A DNA stretch of 64,000 nt, from the NCBI GenBank assembly GCA_009617715.1, contig VTFK01000043.1, positions 1,116,001 to 1,180,000 of the forward strand, read 5' to 3'. The notes below the pieces were generated by a model, which saw only the letters and a list, made by a program, of their open reading frames with translations, did not search any database and was not told the origin of the DNA. This document shows, one piece after another, positions 24,156-37,539 of this stretch. The position numbers and the translations under genes are program-made. Origin of the DNA: Plectrocnemia conspersa (lineage: Eukaryota; Arthropoda; Insecta; Trichoptera; Polycentropodidae). Positions within the stretch are counted from its first letter, which is position 1, and every line of letters begins with the position of its first letter.

Positions 24156-27100
24156 ATAATATTTTTAAACGTTTAAAAAGCAATATAGTGTCAAAAAATT
24201 ACAATCTGTCCCTTTGGATAATAATATTTATTGTGAAAGTACTACCTCGAAAGTGGGTGCTTTTGAAAGCAATGCTTCGCTCCTTTTATTTCTTGTATAA
24301 TATGTATAAAAAATGGCCAATAGATACATCTCAAACAACTGTAGTTTAGTTCAGATTCATTATTTGAGGTCGATATTTACTTCTTTTAAAAATATATTTA
24401 GAGCTCGCCCCCCCCCCCCTCGGCAGGCCTGTATGTACTATATTGTAGTATATGGTTTATTATTGTTTGTATAATGGCCACCATGATGCATTAGGGAAAC
24501 CTGTCAAGTCATTTGGGTCAGATTTGTATAAAAAATCTACAAAACTAGAGCTGATATAAAAAATTTGTTACCATTTTCGTACGGGTATTTTATGATTTAC
24601 CATCATTAAAATCATGCTTAAATAAGGAAAGTCTTAGTATTTATACTAATTTTTAAGCATCTAAACTTGGACGCAAAATCGTTATCTTCGTAAGTAAGAT
24701 AAAATGGAAATGCTGATGACAGTCAAAAATTGATTGAAGCTGATAGGTTCAGTTCCAATATCAATTCTAGAATATTATACTTGCGCATTGTACGCTGTAT
24801 TGAAACATATATAAATAATAATTGTTTTTTGTAAGCTATTAAGATCTTATCAATTTGTATACAGTTATAAAATTAAGCATAGAATGAAAATTGTTGCTGT
24901 TACGTAATTGTGTTATAGTCATAAAGAGCTGAATGAATCGAAATCCACTCTTGTATCTTAAATTCTATTTTCAGACAACTCACAGCTTCGACCGTTAATA
25001 TTTTATAGTCATCTTAATTAATTAGTCTTTACACGTTTATTTAACGACATGATAATTAATGGATAGACTCTAAGAGACACGATGGTGCTATTCTGTTATT
25101 AATTCAATTAAAACGTTACTATATTTAGATCGTTTTGGAATAAGCGAGAAAGTTGTCTCTTATCTTTTGTGAAATTTCAAGATCTGAAAACCAATATTGA
25201 ATATATATATATTCCAAGTTCGATGCTGGGAAAGATTTATCAATTTCAATTCAATAATCAGATTGTCACATCCATTTCCCTTCACTGCAATGCAAAAAGT
25301 GTACTATATACTTAAATTTCCTTTGGATAAATTTGATAATAAGAAAAAAATTCAACTTACTTTGCTTACATCTCGCGCACCGTGAATTTTACTTGCACAA
25401 ATCGTTAAACGTAATCTTTTCACTTTTGCGCAAATCGCCTGTGCAAGAAAACGCTTTGATATTTATACTGCAACGCTTTGTATATTAATGTATTAACAGA
25501 CATTATTTTTCCTCTGTAACTTTCACTATTATTCTACGTTCATGGCTTAAAATCAAACAATTTCACTGTAAATCAAATCACGTTTAGATATGGAACTAAA
25601 GCTATTGTTGTTTTATAATACAATAATGCAACTATTTCTCACAATCTGCAAGATATATTATTTTATTAGATCAACTTTTAAACGAATATATTTACAAATT
25701 ATTTATAATATATGTATCAGAATGATAATTTAGGTTAAAAGCCCGGAAATCTACTGATACGATATTAAATTTATACGATATGTTTATCCGGTAAATTTTA
25801 ATGAATTTAATTAAAATCGCTAAAATTTAAAAACGGCGTTCTAAGACTACATTGTTGCCAAATACTTTAGAAAGTCTTAGAGGTCGTCATTCATTTGGAA
25901 TTGCAGAAGTTTGCATAACAAAGATGCACTTTGGTTATTCACTCTCATTCTAAATGCCTCATTGAATTTATAACGCCATTTAAATTAAGAGTTTATTACA
26001 TAAATGATACATTTATTTTAGCTATATGCTTTAATTATTCTTAATTTATAGTATTTTAATACAGAATTTTTACTAAAATAAGTCGTTGGCAGTTTCCTAT
26101 CTTGAAAATCTTAATACTCAACTAAGTCTTTCATTCGCTTGGTCGGATTTAAAATTACTAGAGGTCGTCAATCTCGTCATGGTTGTTTAAATACCTAAGA
26201 GATTCTAGATTGGTATATTTACACCAGAAATGTACTATAAAAAATCGTTTAAAAATCAATTATGTTCATTATACTATAGATATCGTATCCGTTGAAAAAT
26301 CAACGAAGTGTACTTAAAATAGTAAGAAATAACCGATGGTTTTAAGCCATGAGTAGTAATATATTTTAATACAACAATTTTAATACATCTAGTATTATAA
26401 AAAATCAATAATATTGTTATTATTTATAATGATAATGATTTTTTTTTTTTTAATATTTTTTGAATTACTCTTAAAAAATGTATGCTTCATACATAAAGCT
26501 GGATCTTTATCATTTAATAATAATATAAATACATTTTATCGAGTATTGAAAATGACAATTGAATGAGTTTTCATTAAATTATCGAGTGAGTGAGGGATGT
26601 GAATTTTCTAGGAAAACAAATCGGGTTTTAAATGTATGAAAGAGTAATTTTAATGGCAATTTCTTATAATTTTAATAAATATTTCGTGGAGAACTGAAAT
26701 AAAATTATTTTTACCCACTTTTGCCTATATCGAATTTAAGTGTTTCATACATAATAATGAAATATTATATCATTTTAAAAATTTAATTTGTATATGTCTG
26801 AAATAAATAGCTGAATATAAGAATAAATTTGTGCTATTAAAAGTTTTTATAACATAGCATGATATTGATTAGATCGAGCTTAAAATGGGGAAAACTAGCA
26901 AATTAAAATCATCTGGTTTATCTGTGCATAAGTGTGATATTTTAGTTGAAATATTATTTTTTTGTACCATATACATTTAATTAATATTTAATTGAATATT
27001 TAATTACTATTATATTGTAATTTGGAGAATATATAATATAATTATAAATTGAAAACATTCCAATTTTAGGGAAAATATTATGTGGTATATTGTAATAAAT

Positions 27101-27165
27101 ATAATTTAAATGTATGTATATTTTAGTCGAAATCAGAGCTACTAAATTAAATCTGCAGACTCACG
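24156..27165. other. AT-rich DNA, no gene seen
   Basis: Dominated by A/T runs and ATTA motifs. There is a C-homopolymer at about 24407-24420. Short open frames at 24152-24349 and 25197-25385 are low-complexity and unsupported. Confidence 0.4.
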
Positions 27166-27333
27166 ATGGTCTCGCTGAGTTTGTTTCTTGTTGTCGTTGT
27201 TTTTTTTTTCCAAGTCTGGTTACACCGCTGGTTGCGCGAGCATTTATTAAAAATGAAACCGAATAAAGCAAAAGTCTCTGGCAAAGACGCGAAACTTCGC
27301 CCTTTGTACTATCTTGCTAATAGTAGCAGCTAA
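27166..27333 (+). CDS. candidate small ORF, 55 codons, single hydrophobic N-terminal segment
   Basis: ATG at 27166 opens a frame to TAA at 27331-27333. The first 18 residues (MVSLSLFLVVVVFFFQVW) form a hydrophobic stretch that could be a signal anchor or membrane helix. Basic, polar residues follow (LHRWLREHLLKMKPNK.., then ..RPLYYLANSSS). It sits in a GC-richer island within very AT-rich DNA. No homology is recognised. The hydrophobic part is encoded partly by a T-run, which inflates its apparent significance. It could be a genuine micropeptide, a first exon or chance. Confidence 0.25.
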   Translation: MVSLSLFLVVVVFFFQVWLHRWLREHLLKMKPNKAKVSGKDAKLRPLYYLANSSS

Positions 27334-29869
27334 ATTGGATACAAAGCATTCATAGAATAATATGCATAAATTGTATTTTAGTTATTGGAATATAAGTCAT
27401 ATCATAATGTATCAATGGCAACAATTAGTACAATCATATGCTGAAAAATAATTAAAATAAGTTATTTTAGATAATTTGTTATAAATTTGGAATATTTTGA
27501 GTAAAACTCCAAGAATTTATTTGTGTTTATTTGGCTATTTTCATTTAAGAATTTATCGAGATTTATTTGTTTAGAAATATTATGATTTTTTCATAAATAT
27601 CACATTTTAATGGATATTTTTTTATGGTTTCCTTTGATGTACCACAATTATTATTACAATGATTGTAAGATGCTTAATTTGCTCATGGGAGAAATAAAAA
27701 CATTTATTTCACTAATTCATTTTATTTTAATATATAGTCCATATAATTGTTTTATTAATTATAAATTTATTTCTTAAACTTTATTTATTGTTTTAGTTTA
27801 TAATGCTTCATTTACATTACTTTGCATTATGGATTTAATTATTTTAATATTAAAATAATCATTTATTTTTCATCTTAATCGGCATTAAATTATTAAATGA
27901 GACAAAGATTGAAAAATAAACGTATAATAAATTAAAATATATTGTCAGCTAATATGTAACACATGGCGAGATAAGGGATGACTCATAAATAAAAATTCCT
28001 ATGAATCATCAAAATCTCCGAAATTTCTGTTTTCATTACACCCCTTATAAAAATATACGTAATTAAGTGCACGCGTTTCAGAAACCGTCCCCTCCCCCCC
28101 TCCCCGTTGACTGCACCATAATAACAATAATTATCTTATAATTATTTAGCGCAAAAGCGTCCCCTTCGACACCTATAAATATATATATATTATTTACATT
28201 TAAACATAAAAACCAGCAATAAAAGATGTGTACAAGCTTGATAAGAAATCTATTTATTTATTTTTTAATTTATAAAAAAATATTTGCCTCTCTAGAATAG
28301 TATGTATCAGTATAACTGAATTAAATAGTTATGTAGACGTTTTCACACTCCTTTAGGTAGAGATTACAAAGAAATTTCTTCTGAATTCTCTTTATAATTA
28401 TAACAGCAAAATATCGAAAAATATAACTAATTATTCATACAATTTACGAATGACAATTAGACCCTATATCTAGGTATAACTATTTGAACATTAAATTGTA
28501 ACTTTTAATCATAGATTACACCTAAATAAATGCCATTAAAATAGTTGCATTTTATTAAGTATGTGTTCAATAGTGTTTAATTATTTGCTTTTCTGCTTTA
28601 TCTTTTACTATATATCTAACGAATAGTAAAAGATAAAACATCCAAATATATTCTTCAAGTTATGAAAAATCTAAAAATACCGTTTGTGTAAGGAATACAG
28701 GTTTTTGTTGTATTATTTTTATTTTGTTGCACAATATTAACTCTGAAATATTAGTAATTTTTGAGATTTCGGCAATTACAAAGTGTTTTTTTCCTCTTCG
28801 TTATTTTGTGTATCGGTTATTAGATATTATGGCGATAGCTGTTATAAATAGCTTTAAAATAAAAAATATATTTACACATTTAGGCATCGGTATAAATGGG
28901 GGGGAAATTACGACCTGTGTAATTGTAATTCACAACGATTTAAAAAAATATACAACTGTATTGAGTTTTTAGAGGATAAAATTTTTTTACTACAATAATG
29001 AACGAATACTTTACAAATAGTTAAACATATATTCGATTAAATAAGAGCTAATAAACGGGAAAATATATTCGAGTTATTGAAATTGACATTGATTGACGCT
29101 ATCCAAGGCAATCGATTATTGCATGCCTAATCATTAACGAAATGATATATTATAAATACTGTAAATTAGCACACTCTTAATACTTTTCAACTCAAAAGTT
29201 ACCGTGCTTAAATAATTTGTAAGTAGCAGGATATTATTTACAGTTAATATTTAAAAAAAAGGGTTCAACCAATACTAAGATAGCAAAAAATTTCAATTTA
29301 GACAAATAACTTTTAATAAAGCAAAAATTAAAACTCGTTATTTTTAACAAAGCAAAACGCTTATTGGGCTTAAAAGGGCTTATTCCAGCGATGGATTAAA
29401 TTGGTTATGTCATTAAAAATCAACAGTTTCAGCCCCTATAAATTCCTTGTCTTAATTTTAGATTACCTAACTCTTTAAATATACTTCAAAGTAGCGAAAA
29501 ATGTGAAAAACTGTGGGCGTAAGATCTGGTGAATAATTTATTAGGTGTGTTACAAAATGTGTTTTCTTGCAATATAAATGGTCAATGTCAATTTATCAAT
29601 ATTATTTGGAATTATTCACATTTTACAATTCATAATATCAATCATTGTGACAATGATTCAGCTGGAATTGCTACATTATCAGACTATTCCTTTGTATTTT
29701 CATTATACAAAAACCATAATCTTATTTTACAATGATGGCTTAAACTGCCATCAACCAGTTGCTATATAGAATCATATTTTCGTAACAGGTAATGACTCAA
29801 TTCAATAATGGAATTTTATCATTTCAAATCATAAACTAGGAAAAAACCTCAATTCGTGCGGTACCCAAT
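27334..29869. other. AT-rich DNA, no gene seen
   Basis: Includes a C-rich motif near 28088-28105 and a G-run near 28897-28904. Open frames at 28724-28972 and 29529-29769 are low-complexity, and no splice or promoter context supports them. Confidence 0.4.
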
Positions 29870-30025
29870 TATACAGCCTTTTCACCTTTTCTACTTTGCC
29901 GAGAAGTAGCCATGACTCTGTTCTTGCTTTTGTGTCAAGGGTGTTAATTATTTATTTAAGACAAAGTATTTTTTAAATATGAATGTGTAACAATTGAGAT
30001 CGTTCACGTACAGTGGATGTGTCTG
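29870..30025 (-). mobile_element. mariner (SETMAR/Hsmar1-like) transposase fragment
   Basis: On the minus strand the second helix-turn-helix region of a mariner transposase can be read. DTSTVRERSQ near 30018-29990 corresponds to the family's STVRELAEEL-type segment. After a decayed gap comes GKVEKVKRLYNWVPHEL near 29913-29863, corresponding to the strongly conserved linker W-V-P-H-E-L motif. The DNA-binding N-terminus and the DDE domain are absent or unrecognisable. It is a short relic of a different mariner lineage from the fragment at 1.1 kb. Confidence 0.65.
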
Positions 30026-31098
30026 TATTAAAGTATACGTGAAGTTGTCTATCCGAAAAAAACAGTTGTCTCCAAAGCGAGTTGAACTGTATCAGGGTTT
30101 GACGTTAAGAGGAAAGCGGTGGCTTCTGCGATATTCAATGATCTAAAGGTCGGCTTCCTCTTAAATTTGAGTTTGTCCAAATTCAGCGATGAAGGTCGGA
30201 ATGAGTCTGAAGTTGTATACACATGGCTTTTCAGCGAGAAATTTAGGACTCACCCACTTTTACTGCCACGAGAAATTACTGGTCTTGGTGTGTACGTTTG
30301 TACATGGCGTTGTTTTACAAACAGATTGCATCTGTATAAGTTTATAACGATATTGCAATACACACAATGGCACTTACAGAAAGTCTCAAAAATGGGAGTC
30401 TTATCGTAATTTCTCTGATTTATGGCTAAATCGTTTTCGTGCGGCATGACAAAACGGACAACTAGCCTGCCGATGTTTATGACTTAATAGCGTAATATTT
30501 AGATTATCATGCTGGTGGTGAAAGCTTTTTTATCTTGAAAGTTTGGAGGCTTGCACATTGAATGTAAGAAATGGATGGTTTAGGACCTGTCTTTATTTAT
30601 AAACGACGGCCGATGTACGTTGATGTATTGAAGGGTAGTATGTACAGTTGATTAATTGTAGGTGGTTCAATTAATGAACCCGACAACACTCAAACCTAGG
30701 TCATATACGAGAGCTCGAATTGTTGTATGTGAATTAGCTTTCACCATGGTTCTCAATTTTTCTTCGTTTGCATGATTTACATAGCCGACGCGTTGTCTGA
30801 ATAGCATATTCTTCCTCGAACGCCTTTGGTAAAAACAGAATAAAAATTGCTCCGTATGTAAAGATAATTAAAAGACACAGTACCTTATCAATTACAAATA
30901 GCCGAACTTGTAAAATATTGTAAAGAACCTTTCCTCAAACATTCAATCCTAAACTGACTGAGGTACAGTTTTATAATATTGACCTATGTGCTAGAATCAA
31001 GTGAATTAATTGTAATACCTACTAGTAGTAAATAGCGAGACACTAAACAGTGATACATATTTTAATAATTATTACATTAATAATATATACGTCATTAG
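30026..31098. other. mixed AT-rich DNA, no gene seen
   Basis: A 96-codon frame (30119-30409) crosses a GC-richer part that may be decayed transposon sequence adjoining the mariner scrap. No motif was recognised. Confidence 0.35.
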
Positions 31099-31269
31099 GC
31101 ACGATCTAGCTCAATTTTATTTTAATTATTTATCACGATATTCTACTGCGAGATTAGGAAAATCTAGAAAACCGTAAGGTGTGATGATAGATAGGAATTA
31201 TACTTAGAATCCATATGAGATTCAAACACATATTTATAGCAACACCACTGATCTATCGTGCTGGTATGA
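31099..31269 (-). repeat. tRNA-derived SINE copy 4
   Basis: Starts GCACGATCTAGCTCAATTTT and contains AGATTAGGAAAATCTAG, shared with copy 3. It ends with the complement of the tRNA-like head (ACCACTGATCTATCGTGC). Layout and orientation are the same as copies 3, 5 and 6. Confidence 0.65.
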
Positions 31270-31439
31270 TAAAGTACGTAGAAAATACATAAAATAAAAT
31301 AATATTTTATGTCCACTTTAATATGATCTATTTTATTAAGATAATCTGATAAATAATTCAAAGCGTTCTGTGGAAGCTAGTGTCGTGCATGACCATACAA
31401 TTTTCTTGAAACTCATGATACCTATTTAGCATACAAGAG

Positions 31440-31960
31440 CAACGCTCAGACGGAGAGCACGCAAAAGTCTTATTTCTTATTGGTCGCTCCATAATTTATG
31501 CAATTTACCTTTCTACGGAAATCTAGCTTTTAATACGGCAATGGGTTACGTGTCGGACATTTCTTTAGTTTCATCTGGTTATCGATGTGTCGATCTGATA
31601 TGGTGCGCGACCCACGCCAAGTCCGCCAGGGTTCAAGAGCACACGCTCTTTGTTTGCTCGATAACGAAGAAAATACACACACCTATATTGTAGTGCGGAG
31701 TAGAGGTAAACGTGGACGTTAACAATTTCACGGACTACTGGATCAGGCTGCACGAGCCCGCACAATGGTGAAAGTGGAATCCGTGGGCGAAGCGGTATGC
31801 CCGCAATGGCGGCCGACATGATCGGTTCCAAGACGAAGAAGAAATAAAACAAAAAATATGTCGAGCAAACGTGACCGGCGCTTGCACATAAATTCAAAAA
31901 CTTTGCATTCTTCGCAGTTGAATTAAATTGCTCAAAGTTTTCGCGAAGAATCGATGAGAA
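31440..31960. other. GC-richer island with possible coding remnant
   Basis: On the plus strand, one frame from ATG at 31542 runs for about 50 codons to a TAG. It then continues with GVEVNVDVNNFTDYWIRL and a TGA, and stays open for a further 40 codons. The segment around VNVDVNNFTDYWIRL is faintly reminiscent of the start of a Tudor domain, but this is too short to call. The minus strand is also open for 108 codons (31571-31897). PHO-like GCCAT cores occur near 31814. It may be a decayed exon, a conserved element or an untranslated first exon. Strand and coding status are unresolved. Confidence 0.2.
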
Positions 31961-32934
31961 TATAAAAGTCTAATATACTGTGAACACGACCGTTCAATTG
32001 TTCTCGTGATAAGGGGGTTTAAGGTCATTCTTCAATAGAAAATACCTCATATCGAAGAGCTTCATATACTCAAATTATATTTGAACGAGCTCTTGAAATA
32101 TAGTATAGGTTGATGTAAAATAAAATAAAGCTATTTTACCTAATAAAATTCTCCAATTTTTGGCAGTTAATATTTTTCTGGTGCAATTTTAGTTCGAATT
32201 TCAAAAGGGTCGATTTTGTGTAACATTAACATACACAACACACTTTTCATCACCTGTTACAATGCGATTTAAGTATTATTCCTAATTGTGTTTAGGGAGC
32301 AACGATCCGTACGTATTCAGCCTATCAAATAAATTATTCTGTGACAAATTATGCGGCACCCAAACGCCGAGATTTGCAAATGCAAATGTTTATATAACAT
32401 TTGATTATTCAATTTTCAATATTCCTGCAAGACCCACCTTGGTGTCTAGCGCTAGATTAAAATTTGTCAAACCATATGCAATACTTTTTAATTTTCTACA
32501 CATCTTCATCGTATACTAAATATATGCTAAGTATACGATGAAGGTGTAGAGAAAAGTCACTGCAGTTGTACTACATTATTTTAAAAATATATTAAATATG
32601 AAATGTCGTTAGCCTACTTAACTCTCTGCTATTCATAATTCTTAATTTGTTGTTGCACGACCGAAGACGAAATGAAACTGAGCAGAAGGTAATCTCTTTT
32701 TAGGAACACAAAAAACGGTTCCAAAATATGATACCCTGTATGTGCTTTGTCCTTTAAAAATCTGCCCCATCTAATCACTAGTGCTTAAAATTAGTACATA
32801 CTACATACACTAAATTACTATACATGTCCAGGTTCAAAAAAATAAATATCAATAAATCCAAAAATTTAAATTATTATGATATTGAAAATAGGCAATAGAT
32901 AAAAATGAAATATGCTATTTTTATTACAAATGCA
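31961..32934. other. AT-rich DNA, no gene seen
   Basis: CATCTTCATCGTATACTAAATATATGC (32503 on) is followed by its near-complement around GTATACGATGAAGGTGTAG (32533-32551), so about 32500-32551 forms an imperfect hairpin. No other structure was found. Confidence 0.4.
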
Positions 32935-33370
32935 GTAGCGCTTAATCCTAACGGGCGGACAGATCCGCCCGTGTGTGGCCCGTGTGTGGCAATTGTGTTA
33001 TTCGCACCCGATGGTTTACAGTATTTTTTTTTTAAATTTGTCCCTTAATTGATTTTATGACCTGGGCCATTTCCGCTCGCCTTTATTAATTTGTACCAAA
33101 GTTGTCGCCATCGGTAGGTATATTGTCTAAAAGATCTATATAAAGTATTATTACTTTATGACCCATCGGTCACTCAATATTTTTTTATCAAAGACAGTGA
33201 GACATCATATATTGTAAAATAAATTTCACCTAAAAACACGTAAATCTGGTGTCCGATAAGAATTTGTCCGAGCTCAGATATTTTGCGTCTGTGGTCAAGC
33301 CCGCACAGATCCGTCAGATGTCCGACGGGCAAATCCGTACGTGTGTGCTTGGCTAGTATCCTGCATCAAC
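32935..33370. repeat. possible non-autonomous element bounded by CCGTGTGTG-type repeats
   Basis: The left side has GGGCGGACAGATCCGCCC (a palindrome with 7-base arms), then two copies of CCGTGTGTGGC. The right side, about 300 bases on, has CCCGCACAGATCCGTCAG, then GACGGGCAAATCCGTACG followed by TGTGTG. The two GC-rich sides resemble each other as direct repeats around AGATCCG and CGTGTGTG, and enclose AT-rich DNA. No target duplication was found. It could be a short DNA transposon or two independent insertions. Confidence 0.4.
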
Positions 33371-34079
33371 TGCTGCTCATCATGCCACTCGTGAAGCTGA
33401 ATCAAGTAATACATATCTTCACAACTATATAACAAAAATCTTCTTTATTATTAGACAGATCCATATTGGCATTCCAGTCAAATGCTCTCGTAGCGGTCAA
33501 TAGTTTTGAATTTTTTACCTGTAAGTAAAAATCTAATACATCTTCGTGTCATTTTCGATTTTTAGTACTACTTATTTAGTTTGAGTAAGTATATATTTTA
33601 ATTAGTCATCCCATTACTCCTACATGAAATTGAAAAACCTAATCTGATGTAATAGATCGAAATTATGATTATGATTTCAATTACCTGGTAACAATTCCAG
33701 ACAATAGAGATATTAAAAATAGGGTTCATGTGAGAACCAACGCCTGTAAATTATTCAAACTGCTCAATTGTAAAACAATTATAATTAGTATCTAATTGCC
33801 TTTCTTCGAATTTATTTATCACATGTGTCGTAGTGTTTAAATAATATATTAATATTTATATGGTAATTTACTTTTAGCTTATAAAAAGTTTATTTTATTT
33901 TTTTAAATACCTATGCAAATCATTCGGCGTTTAAAAATCAATTGACTTTAAACATGTTAATTAAAAACAATCAATCGGTTTACGATCAATATAAATAACC
34001 GGTCGAACGATTTTAAAAATTCATACAAAACACAAATATTACAAGTTTATGTTTTTTATTTAATATTACTGTATAATGT

Positions 34080-34480
34080 TTGTATGTACATGCACGTGTT
34101 ACATGCGTTACATGCCAATTCACTTTCATTCTGGGCAATCGTCATTGTAGCATGATCGAAGAGGAAAAAATCGATTGGGTAACGAGCTCGACCTTCACCC
34201 AAATCGTTCACTCCAAGATACCCACCCGGTTTGGTAGCTTTCGCACGAAAAAAAAAAAATAAAAACTGGTACCTTTCAGGCCAGGTAGGTACTACTCTTG
34301 CTTGCATTTTTACCATCTCTCGCTTGTTCATAATGCACGTTCATCTCTGTTTCAATCCCCTTTTGACCGTGTGACCTGAATGTATTCATCCACGTTTCGA
34401 GCCTAGACGCCTGAATTACTCTGCGGAAAATATACCGCGAATTCCAATTAGAATGCGTACATTTTTTATACCATAGCACA
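34080..34480. promoter_or_regulatory. GC-richer island, function unknown
   Basis: Complex sequence between AT-rich flanks, with a CAG/GTAGGT donor-like site at 34285 and a poly-A run at 34250-34259. Both strands are partly open (minus 34056-34331 and 34276-34479), but no protein family was recognised. It could be regulatory DNA, an untranslated exon or a decayed repeat. Confidence 0.2.
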
Positions 34481-36817
34481 GTAGCGGCTCATGTTAAAAT
34501 TTTTAGGGATGTTACATATATTAAATGCTTGATTCTGATTATATTGTAGCGCAATAATGCTATAGAGACACGCATCAGTTCATTTTGCATATTTTGATAC
34601 TTAAACATTATTTATTTTTCCATGATTCATGTTTTATTTTCATTGTTGTTTGAAAAGTGCACGACCTTATATCGGCAATATTTCTAAAACTTTTACTACG
34701 CTATATTGCAACAGCTGTCAAATATCAAGTAAACGGATTAAGTAGTTTGTTGCTATAAGTTTAATAAAGTCATATTAGTATCGTACAGCAATTTTTTTAT
34801 AAAAATATATAGCAGTAACGAATATATTTAACAAGATTAATAACGCTTTGGGTAATTGTTCACCTTTATTTACGCATGTAAGAAATAAAGGATCAGTGAT
34901 TAGATAAAGTATATAAAACTGCTGAAGCTGTTGTTATCTTAGACGAACTAATATTTTATATACTAAACCGTAGTTTATGGCCCAACTATATTTTTTCTGG
35001 CAAGTTCTTCCCCTCTAGAAAACTTAATATCTATCTCGACTATCTTTTAACCAATGCCCTTTAGACAAGGTTGATTTAGGTTGAATGGTATATGATTTTA
35101 ACGTGTGAAAGGCTCGCAATATCTTAGATTTGATAATCCCATTGAGGAAAATCGAAAGTCTTCCTATGTATTTCCTATTGTATTTCAATAGAAAATATGT
35201 AATAAATTTTGTATTTAAACATTTAATATTTATGTATATGTGTAATTTAAAAAGTTGATCAAAAAATAAAACTACTTTTATTAGATTTATAAAACTATTA
35301 TTAAAACTAAAATAAACTTATTATTCGCTTATACACGCTTGTGTACCGTTAGCTTTGAGGTCATATAAACGATCATTTTAAAGGCCTAACAATATAAGAT
35401 AATGCTCAATGCTACACAATTGCGTAATAATTGGAAGATTTTACGGACCCCTTGGTCCTGCACATCCTTCTTTTTAACCACTCGTAGGCACCGAAAAAAC
35501 TACCCTTTTGTGTGTGTATGTGCGATAGACAATGTGTCCAACTTGTAATTTCACCTTGCAATTGCACTTCAAGGCGTAAACATATTTCGTTGGGCGAATT
35601 ATCAAGTGATGCAATTGACCCACCAACATCCACATATGTGATTCATTAGACGGCAGACGATCGGCAGACGATCAAATGATTTGAGATGATTCAAATCAAA
35701 AGAGATTCGCATCCACACGAAAAATATTTTCACTCAGTCTACGAAATACAAATCGACAGTATTTTTCTGTAAATTGTACATATAAAAAATGAATTGTTAA
35801 TAGCTTTTCTGGCATTTATTTTGGTTACAAAGTCACATTCATTTGGGCTTAAAACCATACAACACTATCTGAACTTGTTTTCTTACTATAAATAAGTAAC
35901 GTTTATTTAAAGTTGATGTATTGTACATCGCGTATACATGTATATCAACTAAACGATTGTACGAAGAATATCTGTTGATGTACGGGTAAAGAGAATTTAA
36001 CGTTTAATTTATGCATTTATACGAAATAATTGCGATATCCAATCCAAAAACGATTGGTTGCTTTTGTTGAATTCATAATAATATTCGGGATTTTCTGTAC
36101 ATATTTACATGTACACTGAGTGTACATCACCGGAGCGCGTGTAATATTTTGCACTGCAAGGGGAAGGTTTGAGCTTAGTAAATGTTGTTCTATAATCTAA
36201 TCCATACAACACTTAAAACAAAGTGGGCAATTATTTGCAGTCAGTTTCACTTTTTAGTTAAGACGTGCAACTAAATACGATGTCGAAAATGCAATCAATT
36301 TTGCTGCCAGAATAAAGTGCGGTTATATGTTTTCGCAATCAGGCGTTTTTTTATTTCAATTAAACTCATTTTACAATTACAACTGCGATTCTTCCGCACT
36401 TGAGAATTTAAAACCTCGTTAAATGATATATTAAAATCTATATAGATTTTGACAATGAATCGAGACGTGATCGGCACATTTTTTGATTCAAAGATTCGGA
36501 AACCGATAAAAACTTTCACGTCCTAAATTGTGTTTTTGCAAGCGCCGTTCAGCTGTATATTAGTTTTATTGAATTTACATATATCAAATAACCTATGTCA
36601 CATTTAAGCCACTACGTTCTGTTATTGTATATTTTCTTTAAGAAACTTTTGTGTGGAGAAATAACTATTGAAGTATTAGTCGTTTTCAATGCATTGCAAA
36701 GTATGATTGATTCCATAACATCTGATTTTGTTAACTGCTGTCATATGAATAGTAATGAGCGATGCAGGTTCTTTGCAACTAAATGCTATCGATACTAAAA
36801 CAACTAAACATTTTGAT
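34481..36817. other. mixed AT-rich DNA with a complex patch at 36240-36520
   Basis: No gene is supported. The patch at 36240-36520 is more complex, open on the minus strand for 74 codons, and has an inverted AAAATCTATATAGATTTT (36434-36451). It is a possible conserved element. Confidence 0.35.
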
Positions 36818-36994
36818 GGTTGCATTTTTTAAAAGTATCTCATAGTATCACTGATTTTATTCATCGTTTTATAACAACTAGTGAGAGTTGTGTCTTTATT
36901 ACACAAGTGATACAAAATATCAATTAAAACAAGAACATTAAAGAAGAACAATAAATCTTGGCTGCATAAAAGGTTATGGCTTCTAAAATCCGAC
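36818..36994 (+). repeat. dispersed repeat, copy at 36.8 kb
   Basis: Partner of 490-637: it shares GGTTGCATTT, ACTGATTTTATT, GAGAGTTG-like and GCATAAAAGGTTATGGCTTC near its end. It is about 30 bases longer than the first copy because of indels. Neither copy has visible ends. Confidence 0.5.
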
Positions 36995-37539
36995 AACGAA
37001 ATAAGTATACGCTTTTAGAAAGTTACATTTTCTTGATGTAACGGGAGTTTTATGGCCTTACGGTGCTATTTGTCTTTCGGTGATATATTATTTCTCGTGA
37101 CCGTTTCGTAACAAATAAATATTCATTCAATGCACCGGAGAATCTTTGCGTGTTATTTATTTTATTTACCCTTTAGTTCTAGTCGTAACGAGAGCCTTTG
37201 TGTGATCGCACTACTGTCTAGTTTATCTTTATTGATAAATTATCACTTTTACAACAATACAATATTACTATCATAAGGTCTTGAACGCCGCTGTGGTGTA
37301 TTGAATTTCAGACCTAGCAACTTGCAGCTGTGTCTTAAATAGGACTGGTTTTATGGCGCTTTTAACGCTTTAACGTCAAAATATAAATTGTATACATGCT
37401 AACGGCTTACTCGAAGGAACCCCAAAATTTATTTAAATGGTGGAAAACTTAATAATTCCACATTGGAACATCAATGAGCGTTGTGTTATTTTGTTCATTA
37501 AGAAATTTCATAACGAAAAATACATTCTTCTATTATTAT

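Noticed and set aside
31571..31897. 108-codon minus-strand open frame
   Set aside because: Not called as a gene: the plus strand is equally coding-like, and neither strand gives a recognisable domain. It is described as an unresolved island.
32500..32555. Hairpin around GTATAC as a microRNA precursor
   Set aside because: The arms (CTTCATCGTATAC and GTATACGATGAAG) pair well but are too short, with an AT-rich loop. There is no evidence for processing, so it is noted only within the gap entry.
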